Part shown: piece by piece, positions 1-11,887 of the stretch | How the letters are laid out: each line of letters opens with the position of its first letter | Position numbering within the stretch: position 1 is the first letter of the stretch | NCBI GenBank assembly: GCA_001599595.1 | Contig: BCHH01000004.1 | Coordinates: forward strand, 441,905 to 505,904 | DNA from: Beverwykella pulmonaria | Taxonomy: Eukaryota; Ascomycota; Dothideomycetes; Pleosporales; Melanommataceae | Length of the DNA stretch: 64,000 nt | Direction of reading: 5' to 3' | Notes under the pieces: model-generated | Seen by the model: only the letters and a program-made list of their open reading frames with translations | Databases searched by the model: none | What the model was told of the DNA's origin: nothing | Made by a program: the position numbers and the translations under genes

Positions 1-773
1 GAAGCACCGAGAGCAGCAACGCGGCTGTGGGGGAAGCTGATGCGTCGCCGACGCCGACACCTGCTCCTCACATCAGCCCTCATTCTTATCGTGAGGTCGG
101 ACTTTGGCTCGCAAAAGCTGATGTTGGCGAGGATTGTTATGCGGTATTAATCAATATCCCCCGACCGGCGCTTCGTTTCACTCTGTGTCTGGCCCAACAC
201 TCCGGGCCGTGATACAAGAGCGGCTCCTCGACGCTCTTATATAAATTGTCACACACACATACACAAACTAACAAAATTGAGCACACCTTCGAGGACCGCG
301 CGCGAGGCCAGCATTCCGGCAATTGAGGAAGAGAAAGCTTGGAGGGAGTCCTAGGCACCGATTATTCAATGCCAAATCCCCGCAGAGCGTACACACAGAG
401 AGCATACATAGATCTGGTATCTGAATGCAAATTAGCAATTCTGCGTGATTGAATCGATAGTTCCCGTGAGTGAGGTGAGCGAGGCGCCCCGTCTTACTGG
501 ATGTAGTCCTCTGTCACGCTCTGCGGGTATCCCGCGGGGAGAAACACATCGAGGAGCTGCTGCGCGTAGCTCTTCGTATGCTTAGGTACCTATGAAAAGA
601 AGGCGTCAGCAACTCAACGAAACATGGTCCAGGCCAAAAATCCCCGCAAGACGAAGGCAAAGACATACGATGATGTCGACGCGCGACGTCCCCGCCGAAA
701 GCGACTCGACATACGAAGACGTGATGTTCCCCGCTTCATCACGCTCGACAATCTCCAAGCCGTTTGATGCCAT
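1..773 (-). CDS. RUS1/DUF647 family membrane protein, 5' part (cut by window edge)
   Basis: This is the N-terminal part of a root-UVB-sensitive (RUS, DUF647, 'vitamin B6 photoprotection') family protein; the rest lies left of the window. Five exons can be joined in frame: 773-669, 589-498, 420-408, 350-287 and 60-1. The spliced product (about 111 residues visible) contains the family block LLDVFLPAGYPQSVTEDY, then QYQIYDSLQAFSSSIAG, then GVGVGDASASPTAALL, which matches the start of the DUF647 domain. The start ATG sits in a good context (CCACCATGG). Exon 3 is only 13 nt. The last intron (286-61) is long at 226 nt and carries a CA-rich tract. The family is conserved in plants and fungi, and its biochemical role in fungi is unclear. 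Confidence 0.85.
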
Positions 774-1753
774 GGTGGAGTGAGTGTTGTGTGGTGTGGC
801 GGGACCACGTTCACTTTGAGGTTGAGTGGAGTGGGTACTCGTAGCCCGAAGCAGCTAGTGCGCATTTCCACAATGCACACCACACGTACAGCAGATCTCC
901 ACCAGCTTGAACACATCACATCACATCACCTCCGTCCACAATCCCAACCCCCAAGTCTTCTTCGTGCTGCTTTAACCCCCCGATCCATCGCCCTTCCTCA
1001 ACACAATATCTTCTCGATCCTAGCACCCACTTTTTTTCGCAATCTACATTTCCACGGCTCCGCCGAGGCGCCTTCATTTAGATTGACCTACCTTACATAC
1101 ATACATGCATACGGTACAGCGGAGCTGGGCCTCTTCCCCCGTTCAGGCGAGACCCTTCGGAGCTGTGTGCGTTAGCGAGCGCGCGTTTAGATTACGCTGC
1201 ATATGTATGACATGATACGGGACTTATGTGTTTCGGGACACGATGGGGCGGCCTGAGGCACATGTGGCGTGGGCTATGAATATGAATATGATTGTGGTGG
1301 TTCTGTCATTGAGCAGGAAACAAAGTAAGGAGGCGAGGAAAAAGGGAAAGATGTTGCAGATGATGGAGTCTATTTTGATCATGGCATGGAGCAGGTCGTT
1401 CAACAGTGCGCTAATCCGTTGGATGCGCCTTAAAGCCGTCTAATTTTGCAAAGAATCTACAAGCAGAGATGCTAGGAGTGTAAAGCAGATGTACATGCAA
1501 AGAGAACAGCTCCCACGTTGTTGCAGGAAGCGAGAACACACAAGTAGAGCTACCTCCAAGAACCCCACTCTGCGAATGAGGAAGCGCACTCTAGATGGTC
1601 GATTTAAAGTTTCCACTTCTATTTATTCGCCTTGGACTTGTCCCCGAGCATAGGATTTTGCCCGGGTGTTAGCTTCGAGTCAGACTCTAGAGTCTCATCA
1701 GGCTTGTCTGAGAAAGTGTAAGCAGAGGCCTTCCTACCATGGTGCGGATCGGA
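774..1753. other. Intergenic: RUS promoter and GUT2 3' flank
   Basis: This stretch lies between the start of the DUF647 gene (-) and the stop of the glycerol-3-phosphate dehydrogenase gene (-). It should hold the promoter of the former and the 3' UTR and terminator of the latter. Short ORFs occur on both strands, but none shows a recognisable motif or splice-linked continuation. Confidence 0.6.
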
Positions 1754-3959
1754 CTAACCATGTCGAGCATACAAGCGATACTCCTCATCCTCATACTTAC
1801 CAACCCGCCCACTCTCAACTTCCTTCCTCGTGAGTGTCAGCTTGCCCTTCGGCAGCCCCATGCTCCCAAGGAACATAACAGAGTCCTTCCACTCCCGCTC
1901 CTTCCTCTTCGCATCCCAATGCAGTTCCTCGCTCATCAGGTCGATCACCAAGGGCAGTGCCTCAAGCGCCGCCTGAGCATTGAGGAACGCCAGCCTCATC
2001 CTCCGGGCGATGACATCGGTGGCTGTCTGAGCATACTCGTGCCTCACGCAGTAGCGGACTTCGCCGTCTATGAACGGATACAAGGAGGAGATCCGCTTGC
2101 CGCGCACGGGGAACCGCTGTTCAGTTGGGCTTGAGAGGGCGACGACAGTCCAAGCCCGATCGCCGTACGCTTGAGTGAGATATTTGGCGATCTCGGTCTC
2201 AACGCCGTAGTGTTGAATGAGGTTGATGAAGAGCGTCTTGGAGTACCCGTGGGCCCCGATAAGCCGTACTCGATGTGTTTGGCACGTGCCATCAAGAGGT
2301 GCTTCGTCTTCCACTTCTGTGCCGCTTACGCGTGGTGGATTAATCAATGGCTTTTCCTTCAGGCCGAACTCCTTGATCGCCTCGTCCACGGTCTCTTCCG
2401 CCATTTGTCGGTACGTGGTCCACTTTCCGCCGGAACATGTGATCAAGCCGGAAGCAGAGGTTGTGACTAGGTGGTTTCGAACAAGACCTTCCGTCTTGCT
2501 TGCCTTGGGATCTCTCACCAGGGGCCGGATACCAGACCAAGCAGCCAGAACATCGCCCCGCCGGACGTTGATATCCGGCTTCAGATACCGCCTGACTTCT
2601 TTGAGGATCCATTCAATCTCCTCTTCGCTAGCAACTGGGTTCCTTGTGATGGAGGTGGGGGTATCAGTAGTACCAGCGATCGTGTTGCCTTGCCATGGAA
2701 GAAAGAAAATCACACGTCCGTCCGAAGTGGAGGGGTCGATGAGGCCCATATCCGCAGGGCTGTAGTATCCTGGGAGGATGACATGAACTCCGGAGCTTGG
2801 GGCTACAATCTCCTCCACACTCGGATCATCTAACTTGCGGATAGAGTCTGTGAAAGGTCCGGTGGCGTTGATGATTCCTTTTGCTTTGATCGTGAACTCT
2901 TCAGCCTTTTTTCCGTCCAACTCGTCGATGCAATTTTTAGCCCGTGCACCGTTGAGCTGGCCCGAGGCGTCTTTCTCGAGTGCTGTGACTTCAAGATGGT
3001 TCACAACGGTCGCACCGTATAACGCCGCGGTGGTAGCAAGAGACACATTCATGCGAGAATCATTGTGTGCACCATCTAGTAGCCTCAGTCCTGGATCGAT
3101 TGTTGACAGCGTGATAGATACACATACCGTAGTATACAAGCGCACCGAAAATACCTTCCCTTTTCAGCATTGGGAAAGCATCGAGAGCTTTACTCTTTGT
3201 CATAAAGTATGAGCTCTCGATGTTCTCCGACCCAGCTAAGAAATCGTATGCCTTTGTACCCGCCCAAAAGTAAGGGACTTTCCACCACTTATCCACGGGA
3301 ATCATAATTGGGAGCCATGACGATAGGTGAGGGGCTGTATCCAAGAAGAATCTCCGTTCGCGGAGGGCCTCTACGACCAAGGCGTACCTGTGGAACGAGG
3401 TTAGCCCCACTGGCAACACGGTTACTCAACTATCGTACTGGTTATAATCCAAGTTCCAAACCGCCTTCTCGAGATATCGTACACCTCCGTGGACTAGTTT
3501 TGTGCTCTTGCTGCTCGTCCCGCTGCTAAAGTCATCGCGCTCGACCAGCGCGACCTTCAACCCCCGAGTAACAGCGTCCAGCGCGATGCCAGCTCCCGTT
3601 GCGCCACCACCGATGATCAACAGGTCATACGGCTCTGGTTCGGCCTGTGGTGCCAGCGTTTTCGAGCCCCCTCCCAGCCAACTCTTTATGCCACTTCGTG
3701 CCTTCTCTACGCCACTGACGACAGTGCCCGAACTTCGCTTGAGGTCTGCGATTTGCTGCCCCCTCGACTTGATGTCCGGGAAGTTGGGCGGCCGAAAGAT
3801 GCCCCCCTCGCCGTACGTCGGTGGTGGAACCGCTGCCGCCTCGAGGCCAGGAATATCTCGGGGGCGGTACGCTGCATAGAGGGCCGCACCACCGATCACG
3901 CCGACGCCCGTGGTGTAGAGCAGCGGCTTCAAGATTCGGCTTGAGCGCCGGGCAGCCAT
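1754..3959 (-). CDS. GUT2: Mitochondrial FAD-dependent glycerol-3-phosphate dehydrogenase
   Basis: Oxidises glycerol-3-phosphate to dihydroxyacetone phosphate and passes electrons to ubiquinone at the inner mitochondrial membrane; it serves glycerol use and the G3P shuttle. Three exons (3959-3439, 3387-3128, 3075-1754) give 700 residues. Residues 1-31 form a basic presequence followed by a membrane segment. The FAD-binding [10 protein letters not shown] lies near 115-124, followed by [16 protein letters not shown] and, across intron 2, [12 protein letters not shown], all family hallmarks. The introns are 51 and 52 nt; the first is placed at AACCA|GTACGA...CACAG|GTACGCC, which restores [10 protein letters not shown]. 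The start at 3959 is preferred to an in-frame ATG at 3992 because it opens the basic presequence. No EF-hand region is seen, as usual in fungi. Confidence 0.93.
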
Positions 3960-4550
3960 GGCGATGGCGACTGGGGGGGTGCAATTATCCAAGCAGCGCG
4001 AGGTCGAATCCAGAGCTCTGGGACTGTGTGTGGAACGAAAAAAGTTGGTTGACTATCGTTCAATGATGGATGCTCAAGAGCCCTTTCACATGTCTAGTTA
4101 GCCGGCCGCGCTCCGGATAATTGTTTGCGGCCTTGTGCTCACCTGGTGGGGGGGCTGCGACAACATTACGAGGCAGTCGCCAGCTGGAGCGAGTTTTTCC
4201 GGTCCACTTCGGCAGAAGACGATGGTGTTGAGGGAAGCTGGCGCTGGTCTTGGTGTGGTTTCGGCCATGACGCCGAAAGTACCGCGAGCGATTTGCACTA
4301 GGATCGGGTCAATGCAGACCAAGCCCAGCATTCAAAGTTGACATGCAGCCGATCCACAACCCCCACGCCGAGCCCGAAATGCGGAAGAACAAAAGCATCC
4401 TCCAGTCATTCAGGTGAGCTGAACATGTCAAACGCAAATAGGTGGCTCTATTTCATTCCATCTTGGGAGGGTTCGAGCAGAAAATGCGCATCATTGGCCA
4501 CATCCCGAGTCTTGGCCTATGTACCCATGTTGATATCTCCACCAACGCTA
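3960..4550. other. Intergenic: GUT2 upstream region
   Basis: About 590 bases between the GUT2 start and the left terminal repeat of the Tc1/mariner relic. It presumably contains the GUT2 promoter. I see no coding signal or clear factor site. Confidence 0.5.
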
Positions 4551-4570
4551 CACAAAAAGTTCTTGCCCCA
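4551..4570 (+). repeat. Left terminal inverted repeat of the Tc1/mariner relic
   Basis: CACAAAAAGTTCTTGCCCCA. It pairs with the reverse complement of 5831-5849 with one mismatch and one single-base gap. Confidence 0.8.
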
Positions 4571-5830
4571 CGCTCGGATCTACCCCACCAAAACACGTGC
4601 ACGCGAAATCAACACCAAACTTCAATGCGACACAACTCAATGCCTCGACGCTCGTTCGGTATAGTAATTAGCGGAAATCGCGGCCGTAATGGCGAGCTAT
4701 CGTTTGAGGCGCGCAGTGCGATTGTATCTAAACGGGACGCTGGTGTGGCGGTCAAGGACTTGGTGGATAATTTCGTGTCGACTGATCAACCAATGAAAAG
4801 AACACAACACCCTTACATCGTTACCTAGGAGTGGAAGGCCTCCAGTACCATCGCATTGGGAGAAGAGGATTCGCTATCGCGCGGTACAAAAATATCCTAA
4901 AATTGAGTACGAAAAACTCATCAAAAAGAGTGTGGCCTTGATGTGGCCAACGACATCCGCAAAACCACACCCCACCGCAACACACTGCTAAATACCCTCA
5001 AGCGTACTGGCCTAGGGCATCACTGTTGTAAGCTGCAACCTAAAATTGTTTGTGGTGCTGCGCTCCTACGCCTTACGTTCTGTAGAGAGCATTGAAACTG
5101 TAACTAGCGCAGGCGCACAGTAAAGTTCTCTAATAAGTGCTCTATTTAATAAGGCTTAAGGCAACGGGCAGAGTAGCGTTTTGGATTTGCGCACAAGAAA
5201 TACAATCCTATTATAATTACAGAGAAAGAGAAGCCTAAGCGTATAAGCTAGATGGTGTAGGGTTGCATATAGCTTACGTTTATAGAACATGATTCTGAGT
5301 TAAAAAGCATAGATACAGTGGGCAGAGCTACATTAATACACTTAACAAAGGACTACTACAGCAGTGTCGCCCAGGTGATATATTTGTACAAGACAACGCT
5401 CCTATACACAAGTGCAAAGAGATGCTGACTACCTGGAGACTCATGGCATTTGGACCCTCGAGTAGCCCCCATACTCCCCAACCTCAACCCAATCAAGCAC
5501 CTGTGGTAGGCATTGAAAAGATACGTACACAAGCTCCATCCTAAACCCTCCAAGATGGGCAATACAGAATCCCACTGGGAGGCGTTGATTGCTGCTTCAA
5601 AGGAGGCCTAGCAAGCAATACCCAGCTCATTGATTAGGAAACTCAACCAGAGCATGCCCGGACGATTGGCGGCAGTAGGGAAGCCAAAAGGCCTCTAAAC
5701 AAAGTACTAAGCTCCAGAAACCCTACTGAATCATAAACACTTGAAAAACCTATATAAATATAACATACTATGATTGCTATATCCTCAAAAGTACCGGGTT
5801 AATTTTGATGCTTTTCTGCTTACAAATCCC

Positions 5831-5849
5831 TGGGGCAAGACTTTTGGTG
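5831..5849 (-). repeat. Right terminal inverted repeat of the Tc1/mariner relic
   Basis: The reverse complement reads CACCAAAAGTCTTGCCCCA, matching the left end. The similarity stops just inside the element, as expected for short TIRs. Confidence 0.8.
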
Positions 5850-6030
5850 TGAAACTGTAGTATAAGCTGTGTGCAAGAACAGACGCTCCAATGGCTTCCC
5901 GAAGCCAATAGAGGTCAAGAGGAAAAGGGAAATGAGATACCAAAGCTCCCAATCCCAATCACAACCCCAATCATAATCATTAGAAAAATCATTCCAGAAG
6001 AAAAAAAATCATTCCAAGAGACCCCATGCT

Positions 6031-8852
6031 CTACCCACGGTACGGATCCAACACCCATCGAAGTAACAGCACATCCGCAGTGATGACTCCGACTCCTATC
6101 ACGATGACCAATCCCTGGTGCATCCAACCCAGCCTCTCATGCCTGGTCCGCATGCTCAAGAAAGCCACAATGAGCAGTAGCATGTTGCAAATCGTACCAA
6201 ACAGAACAGCAACGTCTACAGGCCCTCGTTCTTTCTTACGGCTTGTGGCCGTCATGACACTCAGTATGACATCAATCACGACAGCCGATGCAAGACATGT
6301 TGCGTAAAATCGGAGTTTGGTCATTTCTCGGTCGTGTTCTCGGGCTTGAATCTCGTCGACGAGGGTTTGGCGCTCTCGTTCTGATTGTTGCCTCATGTTG
6401 TTCAAGGCTTGAGCATCGCGGTGCGGATCACGCAAAGAGCGGAAAAGGCTGCTGAAGTAGCCTTCGCGTGACGAAGACGTTCGGTAAGGGTTTATCGTGC
6501 CGTAATTCCGTGGCCTAGAATTCCTGGGTTCGTCTACCGTCTCATCGTCGCTGGATCCATATTCGGGGCTCGACATGAGCGGTGACTCTTCAGGGTTGTT
6601 CCTAATACCCAGAAGCTTCTTGGTCTTACGCACCCAGTCCTCAATGAGCTCCTGGCCAGGGAACTTTACAATGGCGTTGGGATCGATATAAATATAGTAA
6701 CCGTCGTCTTCTGATTCTGGGTTGTCGTATTCATTCCAGTAATGCTGTCTCTCAGGGGGTGCTTCCGCTTGGATTGGGGGAGGATACTCGGAATAAGGCC
6801 TCCGGCTTTTCTTTTGAAACTCGTGTAGCATCGGAGGGTCTTCGATGTCAAGAACTGAGGTTGCGGATGATTCTCCCGTTCGCTCGGCATAAGGACTTGT
6901 ATGGCCATCTGTAACGGACGCCGTAGTTGACGCCGAGGTATGCGGAGGCGACGCATGGAAGAATGAATCTGTGGTGCTACCCGCTTTTCGGCGTTGTCTT
7001 TTGACAGGCGCCGGGAGTTTTCTGATATCCCGGTCCAGCAATGACACCTATCCAATGTTAGCTAGAGAAGGGGGCTGACTGTCGCGTGAACATACCCAAA
7101 ATGGTGTGGACATGGTGCTGGGATTACAACACGTCCATACTGCGTGTGCTTCTAACGAGAATCCTCGGACACGCTCAACCTGTTATCGCGTTAGTCAACT
7201 ACAACTCTGAAATTTTGCAATGTGTCGAGCGAACCAAATGACTGTTGTCTAGAGCTTGAATCAATGCTGCGGACTGATTGTTCTCCCTACGAACCTCCAG
7301 AACATCATGAGGGAAATCAAAGGAATCCTTATGAGCGTCTGAGAGCCGTTCGTGGCTTTTCAGAAGCCTGTGAAGAGAGCTTTTCATGAATATTTTTCTG
7401 TCCAAGGTCGCCCACATTCCCCCAGATGGGCCGTTATGTAGACCCACAAACCTAGTACGCTTAGAGCAGATGCCGGCAATGGGTTTTACATCTTGATGCT
7501 CAGCAAGCCATTTCTGGACTGCCGCACAATCTTGCGTAGGATCCACTATCTGGCGAACGTCTTCGGAGCCATCTAGAAAAGCTTCAACGTACTTGCGTTT
7601 CAGCTTGACTATGTTGGTAGGCTCGGAAGCTTGCACGTCTTGGTTAGACTCTAGGCCGACGACAATGACAGCTTCGCCGGAGGAAGACCATCGTACATTG
7701 CCACTCGCCTTGGCTTGGAAAACGCCGGTGGTCTCTTCGCTAGAGCCTACAGTGCTCGCGTTTTGTTTTTTAGCGAATGACTCGGGATCATCTAAAACGA
7801 TTAGACCAACATGATCCTCGCTGCCGAGATACTTGTCAGCGGTTGCGGAAGACTTGCGGCGCGCCGGTGTCGCACTGGGTGTTGCACTGGGTGTACCGTT
7901 GGGCGATAAAGAGGATTTCGCGTCAGGACCAGTGTAGATGCGCATGTGCTGGAGTAACAGTACTTCGACTTCAACGATATGGTCGGAATGTATCCAGTAT
8001 GTAGCTTTACTGCCACGTGGTCCCAATGGCGTGATAGATAGGGCTATATCGAAATCTACTTCGGAGCCCTCCTGAAGAGCTTCTGAAAGCCGTGAAGCCG
8101 ATGTCGAGGCTTTAGCGTTCTCACTCGAGTTACCAGGCGCGTCCAATCCATCAAAAGGAGAACGAAGGACACCGAGAACATCAATGTATTGATCTAGAAG
8201 GTGCCCAAGATCCAGCTGAAAGAAACTACTAGGGTTTCCACTGATCTCTTCCTTGAAGCGATGCTCGAGTTCCGAATCTTTTGTCCATCGCTTGTACTTC
8301 TTTAGGATCTTGAGGAAACCAGTTCGCTGAGCCACTCTAAATCGTGACAGGGATCGTATTTCTTCGCCGGCTCTAGATATCATCAGCGAGTGTCACTGAA
8401 CCGTGGGAGCACGGGGGGTGCTTACTTGGTGAGATCTGCGTCAATCTTCGCATACCTCTCCACTGTCTTTGCTGGCAATCGTGAGCCCGGCCCTTGGGCG
8501 GGCCGACGCGCCTGGAGCTGTCCAATGCTTCGTTCAATGTGTTCCAATCTTCGCTCAATCTCCCCACTCTTGCTCTTTATGAATAGGTTGATGCGGTCAT
8601 GCTGGGCTTTGAGGATCTTGAAGAATGTGTCTCCGAACGCTTTCTCGGTCGTGTTGCCCTGGCCTGGAATCGACAGGGCTTTGCCGGCGCTGGGTGTGGT
8701 TTGGTGCTTGATCAGGTCTTTGAGGTAGTCGTAATCGATGTTAACTATTAGTGACGTGATTAGCTTGTGGTGAAGCGCAATTGGAATTGCGGATACTTAC
8801 AGTGCCCCCATTCGGGGATCGAACGCTGGCGCAAAGTGTCGCCGTATTTCAT
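6031..8852 (-). CDS. VTC5: Vtc5-like SPX/VTC/transmembrane protein of the vacuolar polyphosphate polymerase machinery
   Basis: Five exons (8852-8801, 8744-8426, 8372-7235, 7179-7096, 7047-6031) give 869 residues. The N-terminus is an SPX domain (about 1-150), the inositol-pyrophosphate sensor, starting MKYGDTLRQRSIPEWGHFNIDYDYLK. The central part resembles the VTC polymerase fold but is diverged: the strand expected to carry catalytic Arg residues reads MWATLDRKI. It ends with VERVRGFSLEAHAV, typical of VTC proteins. The C-terminus has a long polar linker and about three membrane segments (last about 95 residues). A diverged core and about 870 residues fit yeast Vtc5, a regulatory VTC subunit, better than catalytic Vtc4. 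Introns are 48-56 nt; the third has the unusual donor GTTCGC but a good TTGACTAAC branch. Vtc2/3-type identity cannot be excluded. Confidence 0.8.
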
Positions 8853-10552
8853 GTTCTTCTGTGGAGCACAGGTAGTTTGCGCGACTGGCGATAATCTTTT
8901 GCGGCTAATACGGAAATGGAAGCGGAAGCGGAGGCGGAAGCAGAAGTTTCTTTTATGCTCGAGGCAGCTCCGAATCGCTGAACTTTATGTTATGGTGTGT
9001 GGCCCAGCCCGCGGATTCCCAATGGCTCCAGCGGAATTGCGATCAATCGCGCGATAAGATGGGACTGGGATAGGTTGGCCAATTGGAAGAGAGCGACAAG
9101 GGCCAGGTCGCGCGCTGGTCCAGAAAGAATGTCGGAGAGGTTGGTGCTTGGTCGGAGGATACTGGGCGCCGTAGTACCAGTGGAGTGGAGGAAAGCTACA
9201 CGAGGTAGAGTAAAGTTTTGGCAGAATGGACGGAATGGCAAGAGGATGAAACCAAATCGCCAATTGAGTGGTTACTGTACCGAGAGAGCGGCCCAGAGAG
9301 CGATAATGGTCTGTATATAGCTGAGCATGTCCATTGCCAAAAGGAAGTGGGGAGACCGGTACAGCCGTCGGAGGCAGAGAGTAGCGCAGCCATGCCAGCC
9401 GACGCTGCCTTGGTACATGCAGCGTGTACAAGGCTCCCCAGCAAGAGAGACAAGTTCTGCAAATGTTGCTAGTGTTGCACCAAGCTGAGATCTGGTTGGC
9501 GCAAGCAGCGGGGCTGGTCAACGTCTTATTAGCCCTGGATCGGAGATGCATGGCGATTTGGAAGCCGCCCGCCGTCAGTTAAAAAGAAAAAGTAAGTCAA
9601 GTTCAATTCCCGCGTGAACAGCAAATGCGCAGTACCGCAGTACCACAAGCTCCAGGAAGAAAACTTTTCAAATTGGTTCCACTCTGTACGAGTCTTCTCC
9701 CCACGCCGGCAATTCCTCCGTTGCCGTGTAGGTACAGTAACGAGTGCATTGGCGTTAGTGCGGTCAGGTGAGAACCGACTTTACGAGGGAGCTCGTTTTT
9801 TAGTGAGGAATAGTGGCTCGGCGAAATCCCCGCCAACGATATTCCCCACTCAAAAAGAGTTGCTCCGCAGAGAACGTCCATCAAAGGTGACGACTATGTT
9901 GCGTATTCATGCATACTAGTAGAGAGGGAAAAAGTTGAGAATATTAGCTTGCATTTGGCATCCGCACATTTGGCTTAGTACATCTCTAATAGATGAGCCA
10001 TACTACTCGCTTACGGAGAGTGATCAACGTTCTTCGTTGCGAATGGGCCTGGTTGTTGATAAGAAACATCCAGACTGACTTTACTCGAGTAACAAAGTCG
10101 CTTCCGGCAGAACGCGTAGATTTTTAATGGCTGAGTGGCAGGTACCAAGAGCCGAGCCCAATGTGTATGCAGAGAATCGCGGTGAACTTTCAAAGGCTGA
10201 ATACAAAGGCATTACCTTATCTGTGTAGTAGCAATCTGATTGGCTCACAAAGGCTCTCCTTGTTCACGTATGCATGCAGAACAGCTCTCCTTTGATTCCC
10301 TATCGAGAACCGGTGTCATTTGCAGAACAAGCGAACCAATGTGTTGACGATAAAGACCAGTTCAAGATAAAGATCAGCCCATTCTGTGAATAATCGGGCA
10401 TATGCATCAATCTCGATTAGAGGGAAGAGAACAATTCATTCATTTTTGCCCATGTCAGAACGCCAATCCGTTATGTACAGAGATCGAGATAACGCCTGTA
10501 TATAGTCGGAAAGCTCGAGTAACTCCAGAATCTAAAGAGGAAATAGCTGGGC
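8853..10552. other. Intergenic: VTC5-like promoter side and ILV6 3' flank
   Basis: About 1.7 kb. The part next to 8853 should be the 5' UTR and promoter of the Vtc5-like gene (-), and the part next to 10552 the ILV6 3' UTR. An open frame of 188 codons (9551-8985, -) has no motif and biased Ser/Pro/Arg composition; I take it as chance. Confidence 0.5.
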
Positions 10553-11591
10553 TCAACCAGGGGGCAGTGTGCTCTGATCCACCACATCTTGTGCCTCTTT
10601 CTCCTCAACTTCATTCGGCCCGTGGAGCGGGGAGCGAGGCAGAGCCATGAGACCTGCTTCAGAGTGAGCCAATGATTTGAGAGATGACAAAAAAAAAATA
10701 GAACTGACCTGTCCTTGCTGATTCGAGAATGCCAAAGGGAGCAATCAGCTTCATGAACGAGTCAATCCTGGTTGATTTCGCTGAGACCTCCACAATGCAG
10801 TTGTTCGTGCTTATATCCAACACTTTCCCGCCGAATTGATGCGTCATGAAGGTGATGGCGCGAAGATGCTCCGACTTGTGTCGCAGAGCCTGACTGACAG
10901 CCAAGTTATTCGGATGGAAATCTTTCTTTAGCGAATCGCGGGCCGCTATCTCGGCCACGGCATTGCGGTCTTCTTCGGACAGCTCTGCGGTATCGAAGTC
11001 CAGCTCTTCGGGCATATGTGCCATTTCACGGTGGTGTGCCAGCAGTTCCTCAAAGTACTCAGGCCCGAGAATCGAGATCTTGGCGAGAAGCAGCTCGCGC
11101 TGAACCAATGGGGAAGACGTGTAGTCCAAGACAGCCCACACGGGGACCAAATCCTCTAGTTGACGCCGGGCCTGCTCTACCACTCCATCTTGACCCTGTA
11201 GCACAATGGTCATGCGGGAAAGGTCGTCCACCTCTGTATTGCACACAACCAAGCTGTCTATGTTGAAGCCACGCGCAGCCAAAATCCCAGAAACACGCGA
11301 GAGCACACCAGGCTCGTTCTGCACCAAGCAGTTCAGTATGTGCCGTTTCGGAGGTGCCTGGGACGGTAGCGGAGTCTCGTAGAGGATGCTGCTGACAGCG
11401 GCCTGCGCGGACCAGGCGGGAGGGCGGTCGTCAATCGGGAGAGGCGCAATGCGACGGTGGAGGGCTTTGTATGCGAGGGCCTGGGTAGAGGAGGAGCTGG
11501 AGGGCCGCTGTTGTCGTAGCACCGTGCCAGCGCACTGTCGATGAAGCACGGAGCGCAGAGGCAGAGCCTGGAGAGCCCGCCGGGATGCCAT
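10553..11591 (-). CDS. ILV6: Acetolactate synthase regulatory (small) subunit, mitochondrial
   Basis: Regulatory subunit of acetohydroxyacid synthase, the first common step of Val/Leu/Ile synthesis. It activates the catalytic subunit and confers valine feedback. Two exons (11591-10709, 10653-10553) give 327 residues. Residues 1 to about 60 are Arg/Ser/Ala-rich with no acidic residues, as in a mitochondrial presequence. An ACT domain follows from about 83 (HILNCLVQNEPGVLSRVSG, then ARGFNIDSLVV). The C-terminal regulatory half includes QFGGKVLDIS and ends FGILESARTGLMALPRSP across the 55-nt intron. The start at 11591 is chosen because the extra upstream in-frame codons do not look like a presequence. 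It shares a 296-bp divergent promoter with the KH-domain gene. Confidence 0.94.
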
Positions 11592-11887
11592 TGCGGAAGA
11601 AGCAGTCTCTGCACGGTCAATTGAGATGTGGATTTGCACTCGGGAGCAGGTGCGGTCGAAATGGTTGACAAAGACCAAATACGACCACGGTGATTCATCC
11701 ACGGAATTTCTGACGCCGATTGCGGAGAGCTGGATCTCAGTCATCACGTGCAGGTTCAGCTGCTTAGTAACATAGTACGACCAACGTTGCACCTCGCGCC
11801 TTGCCGTTTACCACTTCCTCACTACACCGTCAACCTCAGCCGTACCTGCAACAGCACCAGCTTCTGCACTCAGACTGCTGACGCAAC
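11592..11887. promoter_or_regulatory. Divergent promoter ILV6 (-) / KH-domain gene (+)
   Basis: A 296-bp bidirectional spacer. It contains an E-box CACGTG at 11745-11750. No clear TATA box is seen. Confidence 0.6.

Larger units (their letters stand above)
4551..5849 (+). mobile_element. Degenerate Tc1/mariner-type DNA transposon (RIP-like)
   Basis: A 1.3 kb element bounded by near-identical inverted ends (4551-4570 and 5831-5849). On the plus strand it keeps pieces of a transposase. An N-terminal segment opens at 4640 with MPRRSFG and a basic helix-turn-helix-like stretch. A catalytic-core segment around 5373-5400 reads VQDNAPIH, the second-Asp motif of Tc1/mariner DDE transposases. A C-terminal segment around 5480-5715 contains LNPIKHLW and then a stop. 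The pieces are in different frames, and several Trp or Gln codons are now TAG, the pattern made by C-to-T change as in repeat-induced point mutation. The middle (about 4830-5370) is too decayed to read. It is not functional. A flanking TA duplication cannot be fixed with confidence. Confidence 0.85.

Noticed and set aside
7991..7998. CACGTGGT E-box in the Vtc5-like gene
   Set aside because: It lies inside coding sequence (exon 3), so it is not evidence for phosphate control of that promoter.
8985..9551. 188-codon minus-strand frame upstream of the Vtc5-like gene
   Set aside because: No motif, no splice-linked continuation, and it lies where the leader and promoter of that gene should be.
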